A stretch of 64,000 bases of DNA from Synechococcus sp. PCC 7502. GTDB taxonomy: Bacteria; Cyanobacteriota; Cyanobacteriia; Pseudanabaenales; Pseudanabaenaceae. Numbering within the stretch: position 1 is the stretch's first letter; every line of letters begins with the position of its first letter. The notes beneath the pieces were generated by a model. That model was not told where the DNA came from. It saw only the letters and a program-made list of their open reading frames with translations, and ran no database searches. The translations under genes were made by a program, and so were the position numbers. The stretch is from assembly GCF_000317085.1 (NCBI RefSeq), contig NC_019702.1:3192394-3256393 (forward strand), given 5' to 3'. Shown in pieces: positions 47,713 through 55,965 of this stretch.

Positions 47713-48054
47713 ATGGATGAGTTAATCATTGTAATGACTACGGTGTCCGATGCAGCGATCGCCCAAATCATAGCCCAAACTCTGGTCACCGAAAAATTAG
47801 CAGCCTGCGTGCAGATTATCCCCAACCTAAATTCCACTTATATGTGGGAAGGTAAGCTATGTATAGAATCAGAGCAGCTAATCATGATCAAAACCCTAGG
47901 CGATCGCTATACTGATCTCGAAATAAAATTACGCTCCATCCATCCCTACCAAGAGCCAGAAATTATTGTCATAGCTGCGATCTCTGCCAGTAATGGATAT
48001 ATGCAGTGGGTGACTAATTCTCTCAATTTTTTGCAGTCAGACCTAAATCAATAA
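47713..48054 (+). CDS. cutA: divalent-cation tolerance protein CutA
   Basis: This 113-residue CutA-family protein is a small trimeric ferredoxin-like fold linked in other bacteria to copper tolerance. Family features are KLAACVQIIPNLNSTYMWEGKL at about 35-56 and HPYQEPEIIVI at about 81-91. The usual length is kept. It may be co-transcribed with thf1 (32-base gap). Its cyanobacterial role is unclear. Confidence 0.9.
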   Translation: MDELIIVMTTVSDAAIAQIIAQTLVTEKLAACVQIIPNLNSTYMWEGKLCIESEQLIMIKTLGDRYTDLEIKLRSIHPYQEPEIIVIAAISASNGYMQWVTNSLNFLQSDLNQ

Positions 48055-48163
48055 AACATCTAGTAAAAATGCTTAACTGTTCTTAATAAGTTGATCATGT
48101 AAAAGCCCATAAACTAGGAACTATCATAAAAGTAGTAATAGTTAAGTTGAGCATTATATAGAT

Positions 48164-49228
48164 ATGGTAGCCTCTCCTGCAAAGACCCAAGTTCATAATA
48201 AAACCCAAGCCGAACGTAAAGAAACCATTCTGACTCCCCGTTTCTACACCACGGATTTTGAAGAAATGGCGAGTATGGATATTGCCGACACTGAAGCTGA
48301 CTTTGAGGCAATTCTGCAAGAATTTAAAGCTGATTACAATCGCCGTCATTTCCAAAGAGATCAAGATTTTGAGCGTTCTTGGGATCATCTCGATGACCGC
48401 ACCAAAGAAAACTTCCGTACATTTTTAGAAGGCTCCTGCACCTCCGAGTTCTCTGGTTTCCTACTTTATAAAGAAATCTCGGTCAAAATGAAGCAAAAAA
48501 ATCCTTTAGTAGCGGAAATTTTTTCGTTAATGAGTCGTGACGAAGCACGCCATGCTGGTTTTTTAAACAAGGCAATGCAAGACTTTAACATGACCTTAGA
48601 CTTATCAAACCTATCACAAACCAAAAACTACGTTTACTTTAAGCCCAAGTTTATTTTCTACGCCACCTACTTATCTGAAAAAATTGGCTACTGGCGTTAT
48701 ATCAAAATCTTCCAGCACTTAGATGCTCATCCCGAACACCAAATCTATCCCATCTTTAAATTCTTTGAAAGCTGGTGCCAAGATGAAAGCCGCCACGGAG
48801 ATTTCTGTAATTTACTGCTTAAAAGCCAGCCTCAATTCTTAAATGACTGGAAAGCCAAGCTATGGTGCCGTTTCTTCCTGCTTTCGGTGTTTGCCACCAT
48901 GTATTTGAATGATATTTGTAACCGTTCCGAATTTTATGAATCCATCGGCTTGAATACTAAAGAGTACGTTCACGCTGTCCTTAAGGATACTAACCGTGAT
49001 TCTGCTAAGGCTTTTCCTGTAATCTTAGACTTAGATAATCCTAAATTCTGGTCACATTTGGAAAAATGTGTAGAAAATAATGCTGCCCTTAGTAAAATTG
49101 CTAATGCCAGTACACCTAAGCCTCTCAAATTTTTACAAAAGCTACCTTTTTACATTGGTAATGGTTTAGAGTTACTGCAAATGTACTTTATCAAACCTAT
49201 TCCAGTTACCAAAGGTGTGGTTCTGTAA
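48164..49228 (+). CDS. acsF: Mg-protoporphyrin IX monomethyl ester (oxidative) cyclase
   Basis: This 354-residue AcsF (ChlA/ChlE) di-iron oxygenase forms the fifth ring of chlorophyll under aerobic conditions. Iron-ligand motifs are visible: [19 protein letters not shown] (about 88), [11 protein letters not shown] (E..RH, about 125) and [11 protein letters not shown] (E..RH, about 209). FYAATYL-type membrane-proximal segments follow. Length is standard. It acts on the thylakoid membrane with Ycf54. rnpB follows 32 bases behind it. Confidence 0.96.
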   Translation: MVASPAKTQVHNKTQAERKETILTPRFYTTDFEEMASMDIADTEADFEAILQEFKADYNRRHFQRDQDFERSWDHLDDRTKENFRTFLEGSCTSEFSGFLLYKEISVKMKQKNPLVAEIFSLMSRDEARHAGFLNKAMQDFNMTLDLSNLSQTKNYVYFKPKFIFYATYLSEKIGYWRYIKIFQHLDAHPEHQIYPIFKFFESWCQDESRHGDFCNLLLKSQPQFLNDWKAKLWCRFFLLSVFATMYLNDICNRSEFYESIGLNTKEYVHAVLKDTNRDSAKAFPVILDLDNPKFWSHLEKCVENNAALSKIANASTPKPLKFLQKLPFYIGNGLELLQMYFIKPIPVTKGVVL

Positions 49229-49260
49229 ATTCTCCTGTAAATTTGGTTAATATAGATACA

Positions 49261-49735
49261 GAAGAGTAGGCGTAGGTGGTTGCGGAGACTTAAAAAATCT
49301 CTGAGGAAAGTCCGGGCTTCCACAGAATCAAACTGCTGGATAATACCCAGTGTGAGCGATCGCGAGGAAAGTGCCACAGAAAAATACCGCCTTGATCATA
49401 ATTTATTAAGTATTCAGGATACTAAACCTATTGCTAAATATTTAAATCAGATTATGCTAAAGGTAAGGGTGCAAAGGTGTGTTAAGAGCGCACCAGCAAA
49501 GTCGAGAGGCTTTGGCTCGGTAAACCCCAGTTGGAAGCAAGGCGAGAGGAATAAGCTATAACTGATTCTGGTCGGCTTTTCCGTTGTTAACTCCAGAGTT
49601 AGCGTGAGCCGCTTGAGGTGGTTGGTAACAGCCATCCTAGATAGATAACTACCTGTGAAAAGTTAAACTACAGTTCAAACTATAGTAAATTCAAACATTT
49701 CATAAACAGAACCCGGCTTATGTCCTGCTCTTCTT
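49261..49735 (+). ncRNA. rnpB: RNase P RNA (type A)
   Basis: The catalytic RNA of RNase P, which cuts the 5' leaders of tRNA precursors. The conserved core is clear: GAGGAAAGTCCGGGC at 49303 near the 5' side, GAGGAAAGTGCCACAGAAA at 49363, GTAAACCCCAGTTGGAAGCA at 49520, and ACAGAACCCGGCTTA at 49707. Helix P1 closes the molecule: GAAGAGTAGG (49261-49270) pairs with CCTGCTCTTC (49724-49733), with one G-U. The open frames that cross this region are accidental. TATAGAT at 49250 could be the -10. Confidence 0.95.
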
Positions 49736-49772
49736 TTGATTTATAGGATGATTTACAAGATTTTATAGATAT

Positions 49773-52130
49773 ATGGGTCTTTCCCCTAATGTTATTACCC
49801 GTGTGCTTTGCTGTCCTAAAAGAGAGTGGCTCAGTAGAGTAACTATCGGTGCTACTTTTGTATGTCTAACCATTACCGTGGGTAGTCGCTTTTACTGGGA
49901 GCCTCAGTTAAATATTGGTGAATTTGCACCTACTAATATTAAGTCTCCGAAAACCATGGAGATTACTGACATAGAAGCAACCCGTATTGCCAAAGAAAGA
50001 TTAAAGCAGGAAGTTCCCCCCGTTTATCGCCTTGATCCTAGTTTAAGCCGCAGAGCAATGGATCACTTAGAGGATTTACTTACTTCAGGCGATCGCCTAT
50101 TGCAATTATCCGGTGAACTCCCCTATACAACTCTGCTTTCCTATCCCGCCCAAATAGAGCTACGCATGCTCTCAGAGATAGAATGGCAGAGCTTACAAAA
50201 GCAAGCTAACTTCACGAACCCTGCCAGCACCTTAACTAGTAACTTAAAAGGATCAGTAAAAGAATTAGCAGCCCATAAATCTAAACTATCCGCCAGTGCT
50301 TACCAAAATCTAGTTGATCAGATTACCAAAGCGAGACAAAAATATCAAATCGCCCGCCAAGAACTAGCACAATCACCAGATTTATTTCGTAATCGTCTCC
50401 TTAATTTAAGTAAAACCGAATGGGAAAGTTGTAAGCAGTCTGCCCGTAAAATCTTAGAAGACATCCTATTAGCTGGTCTAGTCCCCGGATTACCCGAAGA
50501 ATCTAAACAATATCGCATTAGAAATTCCGCCTATCTTCCCACAGACCCAATTCGGCGCATTCTAGTTATCGATCTAATTAATGCCGTATTAATTCCCAAT
50601 CTGCAACCAGACTTTATGGCAACTAGGGAAAAAATTTCCACTGTCATAGAATCTCTCCAACCCCAAACTGTCACAATTAGAGAGGGAGAAATCATTGTTA
50701 GAGCGGGACAGGAAATCACGGCTAGGGAATTTGCTTTTTTGGATGAACTGGGTTTAACCCAACGCCGACCTAATATCTGGGCAATTGTGCTTACGGCTCT
50801 GGCGGTATCGGGGACAATAATTATTTTTAAGTTGGTAATTGTTAATCGCTACCTTAATAATCCTAAGACAATTAATCTTAAAATTAGAGACCTTGTGTCC
50901 ATTAGTTTAATTTGTACAGCCACGGCTACTGCCTGCGTAATTTTAAGCCATACCTCCATTGCCTTCATTCCTCTTGCCACTATGGGCATGATTTTAGGTA
51001 GTTTTTATGGTTCTAGGTTAGCAACAGTAACTACAATCTTAGGGTCTGGTTTAGTAGCGATCGCTATTAGCCCAACCCTAATCAGTTATTTACCCTTGGT
51101 TTTAGGTGCAGTAATAGGCTCAGGTTTGACGGATCGCCCTAATACTCGTTCCAGAATATCGATTAATGGAATAGTAGTAGCAGTAATCCAAGCTGGAACC
51201 TATATTGCCTTGGCAGTATTAATTGGGAATGTGGCTCCGATCGCTCTAGGAATTAATGCTTTACAGTATGCTGCTAGTGGTTTATTAGCTTCAGTGGTGG
51301 CACTAGGTTCTATTCCCTATTTAGAGCAATTGTGTTATGCCATTACCCCCATTCGCTTGGCAGAATTGGCTAACTTAGATCGACCTTTATTACAAAAGCT
51401 AGTAACTGAGGCACCAGGTACTTTTCAACACACCTTATTTGTGGCTAATCTGGCGGAAGCGGGAGCGCGGGAGTTGGGAGCAGATACTGCCCTTGTTCGC
51501 ACAGGCACGTTGTATCATGACATTGGTAAAACCATCCGCCCTGAGTATTTTATTGAAAACCAAATGGGGCAGGTTAATCCCCACGAGATTCTCAATGATC
51601 CTTGGGCTAGTGCCGATATTATTCGCGAGCATGTCACAGGGGGCTTAAGACTGGCACAAAAGTATCACCTCCCGCCTTTGCTGCAAACTTTTATTCCTGA
51701 ACATCAAGGCACGATTGTCATTTCTTATTTTTATTTTCAGGCACAGCAGCGATCGCCTATGGTGTGTGAAGAGCATTTTCGCTATAGCGGACCGATTCCC
51801 CAGTCCCGTGAAACTGGAATTGTGATGTTAGCAGATGCCAGTGAAGCAGCTTTACGATCGCTTGGCAGTGATACAACCTTAGAAGAAGCTACATCCGTAA
51901 TGATGAGAATTTTTAAAGCACGGTGGGATCAAGGGCAATTGCTCAATTCAGGATTGACTCTTGAAGAATTGGAAAAACTTGCACCTGTATTCATTCAAGT
52001 GTGGCGAGAACGCAATCATGGACGGATTAAATATCCAGACTTTGCGGCGAAGGTTGACCCCAGTGGTGCATCGTTGCCTATTAAGTGTGAGCCAGAGAAA
52101 GTAGAAAAAGTTTTGACAGTGCACTCTTAG
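49773..52130 (+). CDS. 7TM-HD family protein (PgpH-like phosphodiesterase)
   Basis: This 785-residue membrane protein has an extracytoplasmic 7TMR-HDED-type N-terminal domain after one membrane helix (residues about 24-40, GATFVCLTITVGS), a block of about six membrane helices (about 330-510) and a C-terminal HD domain. HD metal ligands include His582-Asp583 in YHDIGKTIRPEYF, HTLFVANLAE before it, and EHQGTIVISYF after it. Homologs such as PgpH degrade cyclic di-AMP, and this is the likely activity. The stop at 52130 is followed directly by the cobQ duplicate. Confidence 0.85.
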   Translation: MGLSPNVITRVLCCPKREWLSRVTIGATFVCLTITVGSRFYWEPQLNIGEFAPTNIKSPKTMEITDIEATRIAKERLKQEVPPVYRLDPSLSRRAMDHLEDLLTSGDRLLQLSGELPYTTLLSYPAQIELRMLSEIEWQSLQKQANFTNPASTLTSNLKGSVKELAAHKSKLSASAYQNLVDQITKARQKYQIARQELAQSPDLFRNRLLNLSKTEWESCKQSARKILEDILLAGLVPGLPEESKQYRIRNSAYLPTDPIRRILVIDLINAVLIPNLQPDFMATREKISTVIESLQPQTVTIREGEIIVRAGQEITAREFAFLDELGLTQRRPNIWAIVLTALAVSGTIIIFKLVIVNRYLNNPKTINLKIRDLVSISLICTATATACVILSHTSIAFIPLATMGMILGSFYGSRLATVTTILGSGLVAIAISPTLISYLPLVLGAVIGSGLTDRPNTRSRISINGIVVAVIQAGTYIALAVLIGNVAPIALGINALQYAASGLLASVVALGSIPYLEQLCYAITPIRLAELANLDRPLLQKLVTEAPGTFQHTLFVANLAEAGARELGADTALVRTGTLYHDIGKTIRPEYFIENQMGQVNPHEILNDPWASADIIREHVTGGLRLAQKYHLPPLLQTFIPEHQGTIVISYFYFQAQQRSPMVCEEHFRYSGPIPQSRETGIVMLADASEAALRSLGSDTTLEEATSVMMRIFKARWDQGQLLNSGLTLEELEKLAPVFIQVWRERNHGRIKYPDFAAKVDPSGASLPIKCEPEKVEKVLTVHS

Positions 52131-52176
52131 TTAAGAGTATTAACGACTAATTATAAAGCTTGGTAACCTATAACTA

Positions 52177-52335
52177 ATGAAGGCAATTTCGATGTTAGGA
52201 ACTTCATCCAATGCGGGTAAAAGTTGGATAGTAAATGCCTTGGGAGCTTGGCTGCACCGACAGGGAGTCAATGTAGCCCTATTATTGATCATCCCAGCAA
52301 TAACTAGATTTTTAGTTGCGAATATAATGATGTAA
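52177..52335 (+). pseudogene. duplicate of the cobQ 5' end
   Basis: The first 34 codons match the start of the intact cobQ at 54457: 88 of 101 bases by my hand count and 30 of 34 residues, including the P-loop [10 protein letters not shown]. The differences are mostly silent. After codon 34 the similarity stops and the frame runs 18 more codons to a TAA. It cannot make a functional cobyric acid synthase. Bases just before the ATG also resemble those before cobQ (GGTAA then AT-rich). It marks the left border of the TPR/ATPase insertion. Confidence 0.85.
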
Positions 52336-52351
52336 GGTTTTCAGATGAAAT

Positions 52352-53218
52352 ATGGCTTTTCTCTATTCACGACTAATAGCAACGTATGTTCACTTTCGTA
52401 GAGCAATATTTTCTATTTTCGGGAACAAAGGTGATGCCCTCACTAAATATATTCGAGCCATTGATCTTTCCCTTGACTACTTAGATAGTGGACTTACAAA
52501 ATATGATTCCAAAGACTATGAAGGTGCGATTACCGATTTAAACCAAGCTATCCAAATATGCTTAAATCATCGGGATGCAAAAAATGAATTAGAGGATTAT
52601 GAAAGTGAAATTGCTAGTTACGACAAAAGCAAACATATCTTTGTAGCCGCTTATACTCTTCGTGGAAATGCCAATCATATTCTACAAAACTATGAAGGGG
52701 CGATCTCTGACTTCAATCAAGCAATGGTACTTATAAAATCTACAGAGACAGAGTATCTTCAGTCATATCTACCAATTTTGCATGGATTTGAGGCAAACAG
52801 TCGCAGTCGGTTAGGGGCATATTATGTATCTGAAGGTAGATGGCATGAGGGATTAGAACAACTTCAGGCAAGTCTTGATTACTATCGCCAAACTGATAAC
52901 CTAGAGCGGCGTGCTGATGTACTGGCTCAAATTGCCCGTGTCCAACTCTTATTAGGTGACTGGGACAAAGCCCGAATGCTCTATCGTGATGCGTTGCGGC
53001 TCTATGTTCATCTAAATAAAAAAGAAGGGATCGCTAACTGTCATCTTGCCCTTGGGAGAATGATGCTACGTTTAAATTACATCACCGAGGCACAAAAGGA
53101 ACTAGAAACCGCTTGTAATCTTTTTAGGGAATGTGGGCTTAGCCAACGTCAAGCCGAAACTAAAGAAGTCTTAGAAGTTGTTTCTCAATTTAAATCTAAA
53201 CAAGCAATAAAGCTATGA
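52352..53218 (+). CDS. TPR-repeat protein of the cobQ-linked cassette
   Basis: This 288-residue helical protein has at least five TPR-like repeats: LDSGLTKYDSKDYEGAITDL at about 46, AYTLRGNANHILQNYEGAIS at about 102, LGAYYVSEGRWHEGLEQLQA at about 156, AQIARVQLLLGDWDKARMLY at about 196, and LALGRMMLRLNYITEAQKEL at about 235. TPR domains bind proteins or peptides. There is no catalytic motif and no signal peptide. The stop overlaps the ATG of the ATPase by four bases (ATGA), so the pair is made together. Only with the ATPase does it suggest a two-part sensing or defence-type module; this is inference. Confidence 0.7.
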   Translation: MAFLYSRLIATYVHFRRAIFSIFGNKGDALTKYIRAIDLSLDYLDSGLTKYDSKDYEGAITDLNQAIQICLNHRDAKNELEDYESEIASYDKSKHIFVAAYTLRGNANHILQNYEGAISDFNQAMVLIKSTETEYLQSYLPILHGFEANSRSRLGAYYVSEGRWHEGLEQLQASLDYYRQTDNLERRADVLAQIARVQLLLGDWDKARMLYRDALRLYVHLNKKEGIANCHLALGRMMLRLNYITEAQKELETACNLFRECGLSQRQAETKEVLEVVSQFKSKQAIKL

Positions 53219-54444
53219 GTGAAATTGATGACCTATTTAATCAAAGCGATCGTATTTTTAAAGAATGGAACCTCAAGCAGATCCCTTTTACGGAGAGTGC
53301 ATCTAGTCTGGAATCTAACATTGATGCTGTATTTACTGGTAGAACAGAAGAGCTAAAACTTGTAATTCCTTTGTTGAGAGGGAAAGAACGCAAGCGCATC
53401 CTTGTATATGGATGGACAGGAATCGGTAAATCTGCATTTATACTAGAAATCCTCAACTTTTTGAAACGCACCGATCAAAAAGCCATAGTTGGTTATATCA
53501 CCCTCCAACCTGATATGGAATTAGGTGAAGCAGCATTTATTGCTCTTGCCCGTGAAATGCCCGAAGACGAATGGGCGCAACGACAACTGAATGAACTAAC
53601 AGGGTTGGGTAATTTGATTCGTAGCCGTAAAAGTGAAATAGGTGGCAATTTAGGTATTCAAGCCAAGACATCAGAGGAAACCCTAAATGTCCAACCTAGT
53701 AAATATCCTGCCTTAGCTTTTGAAGAACTACTCAACCGTGCCTTAAAAAAGTACGATCGCGTGATTATTGGCATTGACGATCTCGATAAACAAGACCCCG
53801 CCCGTGTACGTCAACTATTAGAAAATGCCCAAGGAATGCTTAAAGGTAATGCTTGGTTCTTTCTTAGCGGTCATCCCAGTGGACTTACCCGTGATTTAGT
53901 TAACCGTGAACGAGGACTATTTGACCTCAGCATCGAATTAAAACCCTTTGATGATGACACGACCTACAAAATGCTCAAAAAGTATCTTGCCAGTGCCAGA
54001 ATTAAAGAAGTAGATGAAAATAATGAAGCCGAAGCTCTCCATCCTTTTACCCCTGAAACCGCGCGATCGCTCTGTGAAAAATCCTCTGGTATTCCCCGTT
54101 GGTTCAATCGCAATGCTAGTTATATTCTCCTTCGAGCTGCGAACTTAGGAGCGAAAAAAATTACTTCTAATGTTCTCCAATCTGGGTTTGAATACGCCCG
54201 TCAGCAACTAGGTGGGAAAGATCAACTAACTGCCGAAGAATACTATCTCCTCAACTTAATTCTTGCTAAAGGCATTCTTTCCGATGAAACTATCACCCTT
54301 GAAGAACTAAAAAAAATTGGGGCTAGCGAATTTAATGAAATCTTACCGATCTTAAATGGCTTAATTCAAAAAGATATCGCCCGTCTACTTCCTGATGAAC
54401 GCTTTTATAGTGTTACGACTAATCCTATCCTTTCAGAAGATTAA
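53215..54444 (+). CDS. AAA/STAND-like P-loop ATPase of the cobQ-linked cassette
   Basis: This 409-residue ATPase has a typical Orc/STAND-like entry (FTGRTEELKLVIPLLRG, about 40-56), Walker A GWTGIGKS at 66-73, Walker B RVIIGIDDLDKQD at 182-194, a sensor-1-like FFLSGHP at 215-221 and a sensor-2-like SGIPRWFNRNA at about 291-301. The last 70 residues look like a winged-helix domain (LTAEEYYLLNLILAKG; LEELKKIGASEFNEILPILNGLI). It has no HTH at the N terminus and no TIR, nuclease or protease domain. It could be the sensor/switch part of a conflict or signalling system with the TPR partner. The function is unknown. Confidence 0.7.
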   Translation: MSEIDDLFNQSDRIFKEWNLKQIPFTESASSLESNIDAVFTGRTEELKLVIPLLRGKERKRILVYGWTGIGKSAFILEILNFLKRTDQKAIVGYITLQPDMELGEAAFIALAREMPEDEWAQRQLNELTGLGNLIRSRKSEIGGNLGIQAKTSEETLNVQPSKYPALAFEELLNRALKKYDRVIIGIDDLDKQDPARVRQLLENAQGMLKGNAWFFLSGHPSGLTRDLVNRERGLFDLSIELKPFDDDTTYKMLKKYLASARIKEVDENNEAEALHPFTPETARSLCEKSSGIPRWFNRNASYILLRAANLGAKKITSNVLQSGFEYARQQLGGKDQLTAEEYYLLNLILAKGILSDETITLEELKKIGASEFNEILPILNGLIQKDIARLLPDERFYSVTTNPILSED

Positions 54445-54456
54445 GGTAATTATTTA

Positions 54457-55965
54457 ATGAAGGCAATTTCGGTGTTAGGAACCTCATCTAATGCGGGTAA
54501 AAGTTGGCTAGTTACGGCTTTAGGGGCTTGGTTATACCGACAGGGAGTCAATGTAGCTCCGTTTAAGTCTCAAAATATGTCTAATAACTCCTACGTTACC
54601 CTTGAAGGTGGAGAAATTGGTCGTGCTCAAGCTGTTCAGGCGATCGCCTGTGGAATGCGTCCGATCGTCGAGATGAATCCAATCTTACTGAAACCTTCAG
54701 CAGTAGGCACTTCTCAATTAGTAATTTTAGGAACAGCTAAACAGCATATTGCTGCCATTGACTACTATCAGCACATTGAAACCCTATGGCAAACTGTGTG
54801 TGATTGTTTAGAGTTTTGGCGCGATCGCTGTGATGTTTTGTTACTAGAAGGGGCAGGTAGTCCTGTAGAACTAAATTTAATGCACCGAGATTTAGTTAAT
54901 TTGCGACCAATTCAGTATCTAAATGGACGATGGCTATTGGTGGGAGATATTGAGAAAGGAGGAGTATTTGCTCAAATTATTGGTACCCATCAACTCATGC
55001 CCAAGCATTCTCAAGCGCAAGGGTTGGGTTTGATCGTGAATAAATTTCGGGGTGATCTGCGCCTATTTGCGGATGCGGACAAGTATTTTAAGGACTATAT
55101 TCCCGATACTCCTTATCTAGGAGTGCTGCCCTATTGCTCAAATCTGCAACCAGAAAGTGAAGATAGTCTATGTGCTGAAGCGGAGACTAAGGGAAAGGGA
55201 GCAAAAATTGCATGGGTGCGGTTTCCCCATCTCTCTAATTCTCAGGACTCTCAGCCGTGGCAGTTAGACTTTGGCATAGAAACTTGTTGGGTGCAGACTA
55301 TAGATGACTTAAGGGATGCCAAGATCATCATTCTTCCCGGCAGTAAAAATACCATAGCCGATTTGGAATGGTTGAAGAGTAATGGTTTAGATCGGGCAAT
55401 TATCAAGGCAGCTAGTCAAGGCGTTCCCATAGTTGGAATTTGTGGTGGTTATCAAATGTTAGGTATTAGTTTGGGCGATCGCCACGGGGTAGCAGGTGCA
55501 GCAGGTATGGTAGAGGGTTTAGGGCTTTTACCAGTAACTACAGAATTTTTACCGATTAAACAAGTGCGACAGGTGCAAGCAAGTTTTCAAGCAGATACTT
55601 GGATGGCTTACGAAATTCACATGGGACATACTCAGTTAATTCCTCAGTTAGTTCATGATCGCAATGATCTAGATATACAGCCATTAGTAAAGATTCAGCA
55701 CCAAAATCAATCGGAATATAAAGAATATAAAGGGGAAGGATGGCGATCGCTCAGTTTACCCAGAGTATGGGGAACTTACTTACATGGCTTATTTGAATCT
55801 AGTCAAGTTAGGCAAGCATTAATTCAGATGGCGGATATTTCTGACTATCAAGTTTCCGATCTAAATTGGCAGACTCACCAGCAAACTCTGTATAACCAAA
55901 TGGCTGATCTACTAGAAATTCATCTCGATCTTAATCCCATCCGTAGATACCTTAGTTCACCCTAG
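54457..55965 (+). CDS. cobQ: cobyric acid synthase
   Basis: This 502-residue CobQ amidates cobyrinic acid side chains in cobalamin synthesis, using ATP and glutamine. The N-terminal ATPase domain begins with [10 protein letters not shown], followed by FKSQNMSNNSYVT. The C-terminal class I glutamine amidotransferase domain has the nucleophile in GICGGYQMLG at about residue 330 and His in WGTYLHGLFES. The gene begins 12 bases after the ATPase stop, so its native leader has been replaced or displaced by the cassette and it may now be read from the cassette's promoter. The 3' end overlaps the convergent YdeP-like gene by 14 bases. Confidence 0.95.
   Translation: MKAISVLGTSSNAGKSWLVTALGAWLYRQGVNVAPFKSQNMSNNSYVTLEGGEIGRAQAVQAIACGMRPIVEMNPILLKPSAVGTSQLVILGTAKQHIAAIDYYQHIETLWQTVCDCLEFWRDRCDVLLLEGAGSPVELNLMHRDLVNLRPIQYLNGRWLLVGDIEKGGVFAQIIGTHQLMPKHSQAQGLGLIVNKFRGDLRLFADADKYFKDYIPDTPYLGVLPYCSNLQPESEDSLCAEAETKGKGAKIAWVRFPHLSNSQDSQPWQLDFGIETCWVQTIDDLRDAKIIILPGSKNTIADLEWLKSNGLDRAIIKAASQGVPIVGICGGYQMLGISLGDRHGVAGAAGMVEGLGLLPVTTEFLPIKQVRQVQASFQADTWMAYEIHMGHTQLIPQLVHDRNDLDIQPLVKIQHQNQSEYKEYKGEGWRSLSLPRVWGTYLHGLFESSQVRQALIQMADISDYQVSDLNWQTHQQTLYNQMADLLEIHLDLNPIRRYLSSP

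Noticed and set aside
49280-49635. ORFs of 93 and 62 codons across 49280-49635
   Set aside because: They lie wholly inside the RNase P RNA, whose conserved core explains the sequence.
52131-52176. Cobalamin riboswitch before cobQ or cobS
   Set aside because: No B12-box-like sequence was seen before either gene, and the gap before cobQ is 12 bases.
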